A DNA stretch of 64,000 bases from Carya illinoinensis (Eukaryota > Streptophyta > Magnoliopsida > Fagales > Juglandaceae), in contig NC_056758.1 in the NCBI RefSeq assembly GCF_018687715.1, forward strand, positions 30,484,967 to 30,548,966. Direction: 5' to 3'. The notes beneath the pieces were generated by a model. That model was given only the letters and a program-made list of their open reading frames with translations, did no database searches and was not told the DNA's origin. Both the position numbers and the translations under genes were made by a program. Shown here piece after piece: positions 25,127 through 38,160 of the stretch (position 1 is the stretch's first letter; each line of letters opens with the position of its first letter).

Positions 25127-25350
25127 AGGAAAATGCTACTCTTTCTGATAGGGGCGAGCTCCTGTTGGAGACTACTGTTATGATTTTTTATTTTTATTTT
25201 TATTTAATAATGTTATAAATTTAAAAAAAAAATATTTACAAATGTTAAAAAAATGCATGTGACCAAAAGTTTTAAAAAAAAGAGAAAAAAAAACCATAAA
25301 ATACATTAGCAGGATCGGGGGTTCTGAGTGGTGGCTGTAGAGCCACCCTT
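25127..25350. mobile_element. Short non-autonomous repeat, family D, copy 1
   Basis: It has an AT-rich centre with poly-A/T runs and a terminal self-complementary block, GGTGGCTGTAGAGCCACC (25330-25347). The same architecture and terminal block recur at 27541-27754. It is MITE-like, with no coding capacity. The superfamily is not determined. Confidence 0.45.
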
Positions 25351-26855
25351 TTTAATATTCAACAAATATGTAAATAACAGTAATATTAGATATTATCGTA
25401 ATTATATAAATGTCGTTATTTTTTTAAAAATGAATCTAATATTAAAAAATTAATTTTTTTAATACAATTACCATATTTATCTTTCTTTCTTTTTAATAAA
25501 AATAACACACCAGACTAAAATATTGTTTTTCTATAAATAATTGGTCGTATCCTTGAAAGATCTTATGTCTAATACAGCCCTGACCAAAACAAAACGGTAC
25601 AACGGCGTGTCGTCCTGGAACTGCATTATTTTGGTCACCCGACATGGAGCAAATTGAAAATTAAACGAAAACAGCAAACGAAACATATCTAATTCATCTG
25701 CACGCAGTTACTAAATTAAGCAAAAACAAAAAAAAAAAATGACAACTAAAGAGGAGGTGAGCTGGTGAGTTCCAATTATTATTGAATTGACAATTCTATC
25801 CCGACCGTTTCCTCGGAATCCGTGGACCCCATCCGTTCCATGTTCTGTCGTTTAGCGATGAAATTAAGCATATAATCTTAAAAAAGTTTACACGAAATAC
25901 GAGGCCTCTGAGAGTAAAAATCGAGTGAGCTACAGCAGAAAATACCAGAGAAGGCAGCCAGTGGGGTGCGTGCTTCAGAGTCAGAGTGGTGGTGGAGACC
26001 ATCTATTGAAGGTCAAGCCAGTGGTCTTGTGCCATATGGACAGATATTATTTTGGCCTGTACCGGTGATGTCAAATCTCCATCGAAGGGAGGTTGCTGGC
26101 GAGGGCGTACGGTGCTCCTGCGCAAATCCCAGCTGTGGCCGCTTTAAGCCTTTTTATGATTTCTGATTTTTAAATAAAAATAAAAATAAATACAAGGCTA
26201 TTTTATTATTATTATTATTTTTTATAGACTCATTGCTTAGTGCAGCGTGTTACTTGTTTGGTACCATCGAAAGTCCGTACACATCTTACCCTTTACCCTC
26301 CACAGCCTGGCCTCCACCATCATTTCATCGAACTGCATCAACAAATAAAAACACTTCTTCCTCTCAGATCGCCCAGCTATACATCGCTTGTGAGCAGTGC
26401 AGACGGTCCCGAGAAGAGCAAACAAGTTTTTTTTTTTTTTTGAAAACATCTTAAATATTTTTTATATAAAAAAAAAAATTCACAACCTTAATAAAAAATA
26501 TTTTTTTAATCGCAAAATTAAAAAATAAAAATTATCAAGATCCAACTGTTGCTTGTCCATCTTCACGAGTAAGCTCGTAACAGAGGTTCTGCAACCTTTT
26601 TTTCATATAATTTTATTTATAAAATAATAATATATTTGTAACTACTAGGCTGTCGACTCGTATTTGCGAATTTCATGACGTGTTAAATTATAAATATTTG
26701 ATTATTTGAGCACGTTCAGTTAAGATAAATGTGTTAGATTTTCAAATCTCAAATGATTCATTTAAATAATGAGTAGTATTATATTACATATTTTGATTCG
26801 TTTAATAATTAAATAAAAATTAATTAACATAATATGATTTATTTGATGTAAATAT
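25351..26855. other. Intergenic region
   Basis: A less AT-rich patch at about 25.5-26.45 kb contains only short frames without recognisable domains. The rest is AT-rich. Confidence 0.4.
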
Positions 26856-27063
26856 CCTTGCTTGGTTAATCAAAATTAAAAATTTTATCTCATCTCAATT
26901 TATCATTATACATTTTTCAAATTCCTATACAAAATATAATAAACAATCTAACTTTTTCAAATTCTAATACAAAATTAATATTTAAAAATTATATTATAAT
27001 AATATTTTATTAATTACTATTTAAAATATCTCATCTCATCTCATCTGTGTAACCAAACGGGGC
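26856..27063 (-). mobile_element. MITE family A, copy 1
   Basis: The ends are CCTTGCTTGGTTAAT (26856-26870) and, inverted, GCCCCGTTTGGTTAC (27049-27063). An internal block, GTTTATTATATTTTGTAT on the minus strand, and a GATGAGATGAG motif recur in the copies at about 47223 and 63595. It is about 208 bp with no coding potential. Confidence 0.65.
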
Positions 27064-27540
27064 ATTAAATGTGTCGAAATAAGTCGTATAATTATTTTGA
27101 CCCAATAAATATAATTTTACATAAAAATTAAAAATATATATTTATTAGTAATCAAGATGTCTAAAAAAATAAGATTACTTACTAACAAAAAATCAATATT
27201 TTTCAGATTTTAATCAATAATAAAATTAATATTACAAACCTAACAATAACAAATATGAATATAGGTTCAGGAATTACAAATCCAACAATAAAAATATAAG
27301 TATATTGAAAAATACTAATATTACAACCCATCAGTAATAGAATTGTAATTTTGAAATAAAATTTAAATGGGTTGATCTGTTTATTTAACATGTTTTAACA
27401 GGTTAATCCGTTTCGACTTAAATCCATTTCTATCAAATCTAAACTTGCTAATTTGTATTGTATTTGTGTTAAATTTACAGATGATATCACATATTGCCAC
27501 TCTTAATATGTATTATATAACTTATTGGATAGTAATAGTC
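27064..27540. other. AT-rich intergenic region
   Basis: No feature was recognised between the two short elements. Confidence 0.4.
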
Positions 27541-27754
27541 CCACCGCTACTAACTCTAGTTTGGAGTTTTTTTATTTTTTATTTTATTTTATTTTTACTT
27601 CATGATTAAAAAAGTATTTTTTTAATGTTATTGTGAATTTAAAAAAATATATATTTAAAAGTGTTAAAAAATATATGTAAAAAAATTAAAATAAATATAA
27701 AAATTAACTAAGGGTAGCTCTCAGCTTTCAAGCAGTGGCACTACAGCCACCCTA
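27541..27754. mobile_element. Short non-autonomous repeat, family D, copy 2
   Basis: It has the same AT-rich core as 25127-25350 and ends in AGTGGCACTACAGCCACC (27734-27751), an inverted version of the terminal block of copy 1. Confidence 0.45.
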
Positions 27755-28902
27755 ACTTATTTTATTAAAATAATTTTCAATTAGAGCAAAGAAATATTAA
27801 AAAAAAAAAAAGTTTGTCTTTTTATATTTACACTTCTGTTATATAATAATGAACGCATAAATGTTTCTTTTAATTTGGAAAATTAGAAGTAGAGCAAACA
27901 TAAATAAGATAGAAAGATGTTACCTTTTAATTTATAAGTCGAGTTGCGTATTAGTCGGTGAAATGATAATACTAATGGAATACCCAAGGGTTAGAAGTGT
28001 ATAAAGGAATACCCAAAATAATTGTCCATAAAATTTATATATACATATATAGCCAAGTGTGTAAGCCCCCTATATCTTTTTAAAACAGTGAGAAAACATG
28101 GGTAGACTTATATGAAAAAAATCAAAAAAGATAGGTCTCATTCCTTTTTAATAATAATACTAGATATAATTTTAGGCGTGCAAGTCTCGTGCACTTTTTC
28201 TGAAAAAAAGTAGTCAACCATTAAAAAGTAATTTTTTTTTTATATAGATTTTGAATTTATTTATTCTTTTCAAATGGAATGCACTAGACTTACACATCTT
28301 AGAACTTTAAATATTATTTTTTATTTTTTTAAAAAAAAATATATCAGATTTGTACACTTTAAGACCGTATCAGTTGATATGGCAAACTTTAAACAATTTC
28401 AAAAGTCACTTAAAAATCTCACGCATTAACAGATATGGTTGAAAAATAAAATCCAAAATGATTAATGATATTTCTTAAATAAGAATAATGTATAGATGTC
28501 GTGTTGTCTATCAAGACCAAGAAAATGAACCAAAATGTGCCGCATTATGTCACCTTGCACGCTTCTAGCTCTCCAATCATGCATCCTACAGCTGTATGAT
28601 TCATGAATATGTACTGATCTATATATAAGATGTAAGTGTTCAACGAACAATACACCTTCAAGTACTTTGTAGGTATGTAGATCTTGCTTATTACCCTTCA
28701 CCCAATTTGGATTTATAATTGAGTCCTCCATTCTCACCTCATTTGTTTTGATCAATTGGTGGTCGACCATGCTAGTCTAACTTACTAAATTACTATCCTT
28801 CTAGTAAATAACTTATTATCTTTCTTTAATATGATTGAACAAATTTAGAAAGTATGTTGGTTTTTTTCTATTTTTAGGATCGACTGTAACTATGGTTTTA
28901 TT
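27755..28902. other. AT-rich intergenic region
   Basis: A 102-codon open frame on the minus strand (28462-28770) is the only long frame. I do not recognise its product and there is no supporting gene structure, so it is not called as a gene. Confidence 0.4.
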
Positions 28903-29140
28903 TGTTAGAACGTATATAAAGAAGGGTATAGATAGATTCGTAAGAGTTAATTACACAAGAATGAAAGAAAAAGATTGTAAGCACTTTCTTAACACATAAC
29001 AGTTAAAAAGATAGAATAAAAGATCAACAGAGAGCGATCTCATTTCTATAATATCATATTCATCAATAATCAAACTCTTTATCTCTTATAAACAAACTTT
29101 GACAAGAGTAAGCTATACCACTAATTCTATATCTCTAACA
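28903..29140. mobile_element. Candidate solo LTR
   Basis: A 238 bp segment starts TGTTAGA and ends TCTCTAACA. This gives the TG...CA termini and a 7 bp inverted repeat typical of LTRs. It contains a TATA-like GTATATAAAG near the left end. No second copy, internal domain or clear target duplication was seen, so the call is tentative. Confidence 0.35.
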
Positions 29141-30827
29141 TTCTCTAAAATGTACACAAATTATTTTTATTATAAAGTAGATCTGATGAATCATATAAAA
29201 TTTAATCAGTTTATGAGATTACTTTTATATAATTGATTTGTGTGGCTCAACATTCTAGATTGAAGGGGAATAAAAGCGTAGGCATGCAAGGAGGACCGAA
29301 GAGAGTGAGAATTGGAAGTTTGGAGCAGAATATATAATAATTAATAAAATAATAAGCAGCTACAAATTTTAGTTGGGTGAGATTAGAGACGTTACAAAGT
29401 ACTAGCCGTTGTTGTAGCACTCCTTTCCTCCTGCAAGCGTATATATATGACTCCAACTTGCTGCGTCAACATCTCTTTTTCAAATACCGGAGTCTTTAAT
29501 AATATCATTACATGCAACTGAGTCTGAGTCAATCGCTGACATTTTCTCCCTGCTTAATTTTGCCGTTGGCGTGATCACTGCCTTCCCAGCTCCCTCCCTC
29601 CTCGAGCCTTCATTATCCACCTGCGCACGCATTGATGATTGATTAATAATAATAATAATAAAAGCTGTACATTCTAAGAAGTCTACTCTTCCTCGCCTGC
29701 TGCTAGAAACCTTTTCTCTCACCCTCCTCCCCCGCGGGAGGGAGGGAGTTCCTCTCCATCTACCATCATACCTTGTCCTTCGTTATCTTTTATTCATCTT
29801 TAAAATATGTATTTCATGCAGTCTACACCCACGACAACCCTATGACAGATCGAGTATAGGCACATGGCCGTACTCTCTAACATTTCACAATACTCTATAT
29901 TATTAAAAATAGATCATGATTATGTGATGAAAGTTTTTATAATGAATAATGATATTATATGTTGTGATATTTAATGCAAGAGTATTTAGTATATATAAAC
30001 AAAAACAAGTTGCTCGACAAATCGCCATTTGAAAGCCAAAACATGATAAAGAAACAAAACTAATGATTCTTAGGAGATCAAACTTCGAATGAATAGTATT
30101 GTATGAAGTCCTCATGGCTATGCTTCATATCATCAACTTTTAGTACATTTTTGCAGGAACAGTATGATAAAGAAAAAGAAAAGAAGTGTATAGTACTGTT
30201 ACATGTGACAGTCTAGAGTTGAGAATCTTTTTTTATATTTTTAGGCAAATATAGAGGGTTATGAATCATTGACCAGTAATAGATCATGTGCAATTATATT
30301 GTGCATGAATGCCAATGGTGGACGGTGGATATTTTAACTTTTTACACGTGCATAATACTCTTACCACTACCACTACAGTCCGTGACTTCTTCACGAAATA
30401 GATCAAATATGCATGGGAGGTAGACAATTAAAGATGACCTGAGAAGCTCGATTGGCTTTTTGAATCGACTTTTCAACCGCTGATTTGCTCCACAAAGCCA
30501 AAGGAATCATGGAGTCCCCAAACTATGCTTATTTGACTTTTAATTACAAAATAAAAAATTATATTTTTATATTAATCTCTTAAAAAACACATAAAATAAT
30601 ACCCATTTTATTAAAATCCTTTTCCTTCGCACCTAAGCAAGGTAGCAGGGGGGGAGGTATATGCTGATCTTTTACTTGGATTAGAATGATCAAGTCTTTG
30701 GGATTGGTTGAAAAGTAAGTAGCCTTGAGACATCGTGGATGGAGACAGATTAAGCTTAATTTAAGTTTAGTTTAGGTACATTAATCTTGCATTTTGTGTG
30801 TCACAAGTCATTGTCAATATTCATCTA
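29141..30827. other. Intergenic region
   Basis: An 80-codon frame at 29480-29722 (minus) follows a plausible acceptor sequence, but no partner exon or domain is recognisable. No gene is called. The rest is AT-rich. Confidence 0.35.
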
Positions 30828-30836
30828 ATAATTATA

Positions 30837-31007
30837 GAGTTTTGCTACATATAAGTAAAGTCGCGTAATAATCTGCTTACCAATATTGATTTATTCATAT
30901 TCAAAATTTAAATTAGTACCGTTTTCAATAAAATCTATTTTTTTGACCAATCCTATTAGACTAGTGCACATATTAGTGGGTAATTGTACTAACAATTAAA
31001 TTTTTTC
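30837..31007 (-). mobile_element. Mutator-like MITE family B, copy 1
   Basis: This 171 bp element begins GAGTTTTGCTACATATAAG and ends TAAATTTTTTC. It is flanked by a perfect 9 bp direct repeat ATAATTATA (30828-30836 and 31008-31016). A 9 bp target duplication with G...C termini is the signature of Mutator-superfamily elements. It has no coding capacity. Confidence 0.8.
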
Positions 31008-31433
31008 ATAATTATATACATCAACGTTAAACTACATTAAAAATATAGAAATTATAAAATATCACGGCCATATCCGTGATGGACACGCTCAGTTACGTTG
31101 ATAAGAAACTAGAAAATGAGATTCAAATAATGGCAGCTTAATTAAACAAATTAATGAAATAGCAGCCTCGAATTAGGTATCTATATATATATATTAATTA
31201 ATTGTCAAACCCAAATTCTATATTCTATAATCTATATATATACACGTAATCCATTGTTGATGAGTCACATAATCTACAATTAAATCGTAGTTGGCCCCTA
31301 TAGTTTACTTAGAGGTATGGTGTTAATTACATATATAAAGATTCAACTTTGCCGGTTTGCCCACTTTTTACAAGCCATTAATCTACCTCTTTTTCTAGGG
31401 ATTATGTCGAAGTCAATGATCCCTTTATTATTT

Positions 31434-31603
31434 GAAAAAATCTAGTTACAAGTATAATTATGTACTAATATATATATTAATTTATTATAATTGGTTAAAA
31501 AATAGATTTTATTAAAAACAGTGTTAATTTAAATTTTAAGTATGAATGAATCAGTATTAACATACAGATTAATACACGACTTTATTTGTATATAGCAAAA
31601 CTC
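31434..31603 (+). mobile_element. Mutator-like MITE family B, copy 2
   Basis: This 170 bp element is in the opposite orientation to copy 1. It begins GAAAAAATCTAGTTACAAG and ends AGCAAAACTC. It is flanked by a perfect 9 bp direct repeat TTATTATTT (31425-31433 and 31604-31612). Its interior matches copy 1 along its length. Confidence 0.85.
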
Positions 31604-31734
31604 TTATTATTTATGTCACACACCGACACAGGTGACGTTCTTTATAAGCTAGCAATATATGTCCTTTTCTAACTTGCGAAGTAAAAGCAGTTTGTTAATT
31701 TTATTTTTATTTTCTAATTCGGTATAATATCGTG

Positions 31735-31900
31735 AGATATCAAAAATTTATCTACAGTTATTTTTATATATTTTTTGTGCACTTCATTAATGTGATAGAC
31801 TGTCTTATATTTTTTAATATAAAATAATTATTTTAAATAATTATATCAGTATAGTACATAAAAAATATATAAAAATAACTTTATATAACATAACTCTTAA
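31735..31900. mobile_element. Palindromic MITE family C, copy 1
   Basis: Almost the whole element is self-complementary. The left half contains CAGTTATTTTTATATA and ATAAAATAATTATTTTA, and the right half contains their inverse, ending AACATAACTCTTA. A related copy is at 32635-32799. The flanking AGATAT may be a target duplication, but this is uncertain. Confidence 0.6.
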
Positions 31901-31905
31901 GATAT

Positions 31906-32634
31906 TTTTTTTTGGACCATGTATATTCATCTTAATTCTTCTGTCCATCCTTTTATCAGTTTCTTAATTATAAATCAAGGCAATACAGCCCAACTCACAC
32001 CCAATTATGAATTTGTGCTTTGGACCATAGCTCTGCCATACGGCCCATACCTAACATTGTAATAACCAGATAAAGTTAAGTGAATTCCAAAGAAAGAAGC
32101 CCTATGCTTGAAGTTTCATCAAAGAAGCAACAAGCAATCTGACATGATTTTCTAATTAAAAAACTTTCTATGATTGAGAAAGAGATATAAATAGCATGTA
32201 AATCATACCGTACTTATACAAAAGAGATGCCAGATCTTATAAAAATAAATTTATAAATTAGAAAAATATTTTGGCCAAAGAAAAATTTCATAAAAATAAA
32301 CCCGCAAACTGACATGACTTGATGTAATACGTCAAATTATATATTTATTTTTATTATAAAATAGATATAACGTATCACATGAAACTATATCATCAGTTTC
32401 TAAATTTACTTTTATAAATCTCTTTGTGGTTGTAACACTTATTTACAAATTAACGTGACTTGATATAATATTAGATTAAAAAGTTAACTTGCTTATAATA
32501 ATAAAATTGTACATAAATATTCAAAATTTAGAATACAGTTTTAATTAAGATCGGCTGTATGTAAAGCATTAGTACTCAATTAGGAGAAGATGTCAAATCC
32601 TTTAACGCTAGCTACATAATCTCAACAATTAATT
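31906..32634. other. AT-rich intergenic region
   Basis: No feature was recognised. Confidence 0.4.
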
Positions 32635-32799
32635 AAAATTTTTTATGTGCAGTCATTTTTATATATTATTTACACGTTCTACTAATATAATTGGTTGTGT
32701 AACTTTTTTTTTTAAATATAAAATAATTATTTTGACCAATTACATCAATTGAATGTATGATAAATATGTAAAAATGATTAAATGCAGCATAACTCTTTT
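32635..32799. mobile_element. Palindromic MITE family C, copy 2
   Basis: It shares with copy 1 the left block GCAGTCATTTTTATATA, the central ATAAAATAATTATTTTGA and the right end CATAACTCTT. Both halves are mutually complementary, so the transcript would fold into a long hairpin. Confidence 0.6.
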
Positions 32800-34149
32800 G
32801 ACAAAGTGAGATTAGTTTTTTTTTTTTTGGGGGGGGTTGAAATTTAATTTAATTGTAGGGGTTAAATGCAAAATTGTTGGGTGACTAAAAGGAATTATTA
32901 ATACATAAAAATTTTAATGGAAATTAATTCAAAGCTTGGGGTGTACGCGGTACGTACGTACGTACGTATTGGGATGCATATAATATTTAGGCCATGCAAT
33001 TAATTTGCATCTAAATTTGGAGCAGCGCGCAGTACGTAGTTTAATTAATTATTAGCACATGCAGCCACCTATTAAATTAATGTACTTAGCCCTTGCTGAT
33101 CACCAATTAAATACATGATACGGATAACCTAAATTAATAATTAAGAGGAAATGGGTGAAAGGAAACATAGTATATATTATATGTAGATCATGATCAGAAA
33201 AAAATTGTAATAATTTGGGACGACCCATCTTAATTAATTAGAGCTATTAATTACATCAGCAGTACTAAACATGAATTGAATTGTAGTAGGATATTTTATT
33301 GAAACTAATTCGTGCATGGTCCGATGTTTTAATTTGTGTCAATCATAAACAACACAATATTATTTAATAATCCAACCAACACGAGAAAATTAAAGCTAGC
33401 TAGCACTACTTGACGTTATAAGAAAAATAAGTAGTCGCACGACAAAATATACAAGTTCGAGCTAGCCCACTCATGACTTGGAGTAGGAGTACTCCAGTCG
33501 TCTGCTTGATCATATATATATATCTTTAACATGCTCAAGACTTTTGACTCTTAATTCTTTTCATGGCTGATGTCAACATCTTAATTGATTTGTGTCCATG
33601 GCCATACTACCCTACTTCTTACTTCTTCTTTTTTACTTTTAGAGAGGGAGACAGAGAGGTATGGGAATGAAGGGCCATTAATGCCAATTAGTCTATTTCA
33701 GCAGGTCTTTAGACTTTTTGTATAGGAAGAATATTGTTAGGTATCGTTTGTTTGAATTAAACACCACAATAGGAACGAACACACACACACACATATATAT
33801 TTAAGACGACGGAGCCGAGCCCTACAAATTGATTGGCTACGTATATGGGAGATTAATTGCATAGATATATATTTAAGAACATGATGACTTGCACATGAAT
33901 TGAAATATTATTGGATATATGATCAAGCGGGAACATGCATGATTATTATTGTTAAATTAACATTAATTGTATAATAGATCAAAAGGTATATGTGTGTTCT
34001 AGTTTAACTTTAGTGAACTCGGAATATGTTCAATTAATATTCTGTCTACAAGTAGAAAATATTAACAAATTAATAAAATTGTTTCTTGATTTTATGAACA
34101 AAATTGTTTCTTAATTTTATGAGTTAGCTAACGATCGACAGCTGATCAT
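32800..34149. other. AT-rich intergenic region
   Basis: It contains a palindromic (GTAC)n run at about 32950-32968 and a short (CA)n run near 33780. No gene was recognised. Confidence 0.4.
32950..32968. repeat. (GTAC)n self-complementary microsatellite
   Basis: About 4.5 units of GTAC, each unit a palindrome. Confidence 0.85.
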
Positions 34150-34154
34150 GAATA

Positions 34155-34571
34155 TGTTAAATATTTTAACATGAACATTAATAATTGGATATTTGATTTC
34201 ATATGATCTACAATGATAAACAGTAATAAATAAATGCGTACATTTCTCTATCAGTTTGACGAAGAATTAGATCTGGTTATGAGAGAAGAATTACCCTAGC
34301 AATTTCGCTTCACAAGTGTCTCACGATGGCAAAAGACACTCTAATATTGTAAGTGAGAACCCTTTAATCTCTCAGTGCTATTTATAGATTTCTGACCATC
34401 AAGAAATTTAAGAGTTTGTATCTGACTATAATTAGAGATATAAAGTTTTAATCTTATTTCTTAGGATTTTTCTTATCCCGTTATCACTCATCTTTTATAT
34501 GATAAATTTGAGTTATTTCAAATTCTATCAAGATGGGTGTGTGGACATAGAGTTTAAATAAAACTTTTATA
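34155..34571 (-). repeat. Copia 3' LTR
   Basis: This 417 bp repeat matches 40710-41127 along its length. It keeps a TATA-like CTATAAATAG on the minus strand (about 34378-34387). The outer edge starts TGTTAAATATTT. The inner edge lacks the usual CA dinucleotide. Confidence 0.93.
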
Positions 34572-35013
34572 TTCTCTTACTTGGCCCATACGCCCATAAA
34601 ATAATATTTTTTGATCATAGGTTTATTACAGGAAATTAACCATACTGCGCAAATTCATTTCCTGAAACTTTCATAGCTCAAAGTATGTTACATGAGTTCT
34701 GTAATATCAATGTTAAATCAACTGCTGATGCGAGTCATGGGGGTCCTTTGTTATATAATCAACAAATTCTCTTCCATGTACCACAACACCAGCAACCAAT
34801 TTTACATGATCTTTAATTGGGATAATTAAGGCTAATACCGTAATGCCTTGGGTTCCAATTCATGTCTTTTGCAGACATTATCTTGTCATCATTCTTCCAA
34901 ACCATTCAATGTATAAAGAAATGGAAAGACAAGAAAGCAAAAACAAAACAACCATAATAGATATTATTAAGTGTCCAAAATAAAATAAAACATCTACGAG
35001 CTCAATAACATGT

Positions 35014-35535
35014 TTACATCATAAGATCAATTCTGTCAACATGTTCTTTAAACTGTTTCGCTACTAGACCCTTTGTTAATGGGTCTGCTATCATAAGCGT
35101 AGTACTAATATGTTCTATGGACACTGTCTGTTTCTGTACTTCCTCATTGACACTTAGGTATTTGAGCTCCATGTGTTTAGCACCTTTAGAATACCTATCA
35201 TTTTTTGAGAAAAATACCGCAGAGGAATTATCACAATAAATTCTCAGCGGCCTTTCTATAGAGTCAACAACTCCAAGCCCTGAGATAAAGTTCATCAGCC
35301 ATAAACCATGCACTGTGGTCTCAAAGCATGCCACAAACTCAGCCTCCATTGTTGATGAAGCAGTGATAGTTTGCTTCATACTTTTCCATGAGATCGCTCC
35401 ACCGACTAGTAGGAAAACATATCCAGAAGTAGATTTCATACTATCAGAACAACCAGCAAAATCAGAGTCTGAGTATCCAGTTACCTCTAAATTGTCAGCT
35501 CTCATAAAGGTAAACTGGTAATCCTTAGTTTCTTA
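35014..35535 (-). pseudogene. Copia pol: RNase H domain remnant
   Basis: It reads GYSDSDFAGCSDSMKSTSGY, TASSTMEAEFVA, IYCDNSSAVFFSKN and KHMELKYLSVNE, then the LTKGL block near the C-terminus. This is the complete Copia RNase H. A single stop (TAA) separates it from the reverse transcriptase frame near 35533. Confidence 0.92.
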
Positions 35536-36505
35536 CAGATATCGCAATACCTTCTTTGCTGCTTTCCAATGAGACATCCCTGGGTTACTCTGATAACGTC
35601 CAAGCATGCCAACTGCAAAACTAATGTCTGGCCTCGTGCAAATCTGTGCATATATCAAGCTCCCTACAACCGAAGCATAGGGGATTTTTGTCATCTCTTT
35701 ATGCTCCCACTCAGTTTTAGGACATTGTAATAGGTTAAACTTATCACCTTTTGATATTGGAGTATCAAGTGATGAGCAACTTTTCATGCCAAATCTCTCA
35801 AGAACTCTGTCTATGTAATTTTTCTGAGACAATCTCAATAGTCCTTGTTTTCGATTCTGGAGGATTTCAATTCCGATCACAAAGGACGCCTCACCTAAAT
35901 CTTTCATTTCAAAGTTCTTAGATAGAAAACCCTTGGTTTTATAAAGTAAGGCAAGATCACTACTAGCCAACAAGATATCATCAACATACAAGATCAAAAT
36001 TATAAACTTGCTCCCACTGACCTTTAGGTATATACATCGATCAACGATGTTTTCTTTAAATCTAAAGGCAATAATGGTATCATTGAACTTTAAGTACCAT
36101 TGTAGGGAAGCTTGCTTAAGCCCGTATATTGATTTCTTAAGCCTACATACTAGGTGATTTTTGCCCTTTTCTGAGTAGCCCTCTGGCTGCTCCATGTAGA
36201 CCACTTCATCCAAACTTCCATTTAGAAAAGCTATTTTCACATCCATATGGTGTAACTCTAAATCAAAATGAGCCACCAATGCCATAATGATTTTGAAGAA
36301 GTCCTTTTTAGATACTGGAGAAAATGTCTCTTTATAATCAATGCCTACTTTTTGGTGAAATCTTTAACAACAAGTCTGGCCTTATGTCGTTCGACGTTGC
36401 TTTTAGAGTCGCGTTTGGTCTTAAAGACCCATTTACACCGAACTCTTTTACACCCTTTAGGCAACTCAACGAGATCCCAAACTTGATTTTGATCCATGGA
36501 TTTTA
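35533..36505 (-). pseudogene. Copia pol: reverse transcriptase domain remnant
   Basis: The domain includes LHHMDVKIAFLNG, VYMEQPEGY, KSIYGLKQASLQWYLKF and the catalytic YVDDILLA. It continues through the family-specific connection ending KVLRYL. The start of the domain (QVWDLVELPKGCK-like) lies in another frame at about 36500-36290, so the frame is broken. Confidence 0.92.
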
Positions 36506-36506
36506 A

Positions 36507-38160
36507 CTATTCTTTCATGGCATCAATCCATTTATTAGAATCACATCTTTCTATATCTTGTGAAAACGTTAGTGGATCTTCACTTATCCAAATGTCAAAT
36601 TCAGATTCTTGGAAATATACCACATAGTCTGCTGAAATAGCAGGTCTCCGATCTCTCTGAGATCTACGTAAGACTATCTGTTCTGGTAACTCAGAACTTG
36701 GTTCATCAGTGATATTATCATTCTGAGATGGGTGATCATTCTCTTGTTCCAATGTATCATTGTGATGATCAATTAGAGGAACCATTATCTTTTATGAGGA
36801 TGTAGTTATAGGGACATCTACTCGTACTTCCTCAATGATCACATCTTTAGGTTCTATTTTCCCATTGATTTCGCCAAGTTCAATGAATTTGGCATTCCCT
36901 GTTTTCACTCTTCTCGGACTGTGATTAGGATAGTAAAACCTATACCCTTTGGATCTCTCTGGGTAGCCAATAAAGTACCTACTTACTGTTCTGGGATCCA
37001 ATTTCTTTTCATGTGGGTTGTAAAGTCTCGCTTCTACTGGGCAACCCCTAATATGCACGTGTCTTAAACTTGGTGTCCTACCAGTCCATAGCTCGAAAGG
37101 AGTTTTTGAAACTGACTTACTAGGAACCCGGTTTAAGATATAAGTTGCTGTCTTAATGGCTTCACCCCCACAATGATTTGGGTAAGGTAGAATTGCTTAC
37201 CATACTTCTAACCATATCCAATAAAGTCTGATTACGCCTTTTAGCAACACCGTTTTGTTGTGGCGTCCTTGGCATCATGTACTGTGCACCAATGCCACGT
37301 TGTTCAAGAAGTTTGGCGAATGGGTCAGGATTACGACCCGATTCGTCATACTTTCCATAGTATTCTCCACCTTGATCTGACCTGATGATTTTCACCTTTC
37401 TATCTAACTGCCTTTCCATCTCCATGAGAAATACCTCAAGTATTGAACAACTTGAGATTTCTCATGTAGCAGATAGATATATCCAAACCATGAAAAATCA
37501 TCTATAAAAGTGATAAAATACTTTTCTCCACCAAAACATTTAGTGGAGAATGGTCCACATATATCTGTGTGAATTATTTCAAGAAGTTCTTTACTTCTTA
37601 TGACACCTTTCTTAGTATGTTTGGTTTGCTTTCCTTTAATGCAATCCACACATACTTGAAGATTAGTAAAATCTAAATGCGGAAGTATCCATTCTTTTAC
37701 TAATCTCTCTAACCTTTCTTTGGAGATGTGCCCCAATCTCTTATGCCACAAGTCATAAGAATGTTTATTCATCATGTTTCTTTTAGTTTCAATACACATT
37801 TCATGGTTATGGATATAGGTATTATGAATAAATGTATTATCGAGACAAAGTCGATAAAGACCATCGGAAAGAAACCCAGAACCAATAGATAAAGAGTATC
37901 TGAACAAATTAAAACTACCATTGTGAAATGAAAAGAAATAACCATTAGAGTCTAGTCTAGAAAGGAAAATTAAATTACAACTCACAGAAGGTACAAAAAC
38001 TGTGTTATAAAGGTCTAAACAATGACCAGTACTCAAAACTAAACGAAAAGTCCTTATGGCCAAAACTTCAGCATTATTCTCATTTCCCATAAAAATGAAT
38101 CGCTCACTGGGGTTTGGTGTTTGGCTTGTAAGGTATCCCTGCATGGTTATAGAAACATGA
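36507..38160 (-). pseudogene. Copia pol: integrase and linker remnant
   Basis: Pieces in different frames cover the GAG-pre-integrase block (LWHKRLGHISKERLERL), the integrase core (IHTDICGPF, FIDDFSWFGYIYL, IRSDQGGEYYG, TPQQNGVAKRRNQTL) and the C-terminal region (GCPVEARLYNPHEKKLDPRT). At least one frameshift near 37410 and a stop near 36790 interrupt it. Confidence 0.9.

Noticed and set aside
28462..28770. 102-codon open frame on the minus strand
   Set aside because: I see no recognised domain, no codon or promoter support and no exon partners. It could be a transposon remnant or chance.
29480..29722. 80-codon frame preceded by a good splice acceptor
   Set aside because: No partner exon or domain could be found, so a gene call is not supported.
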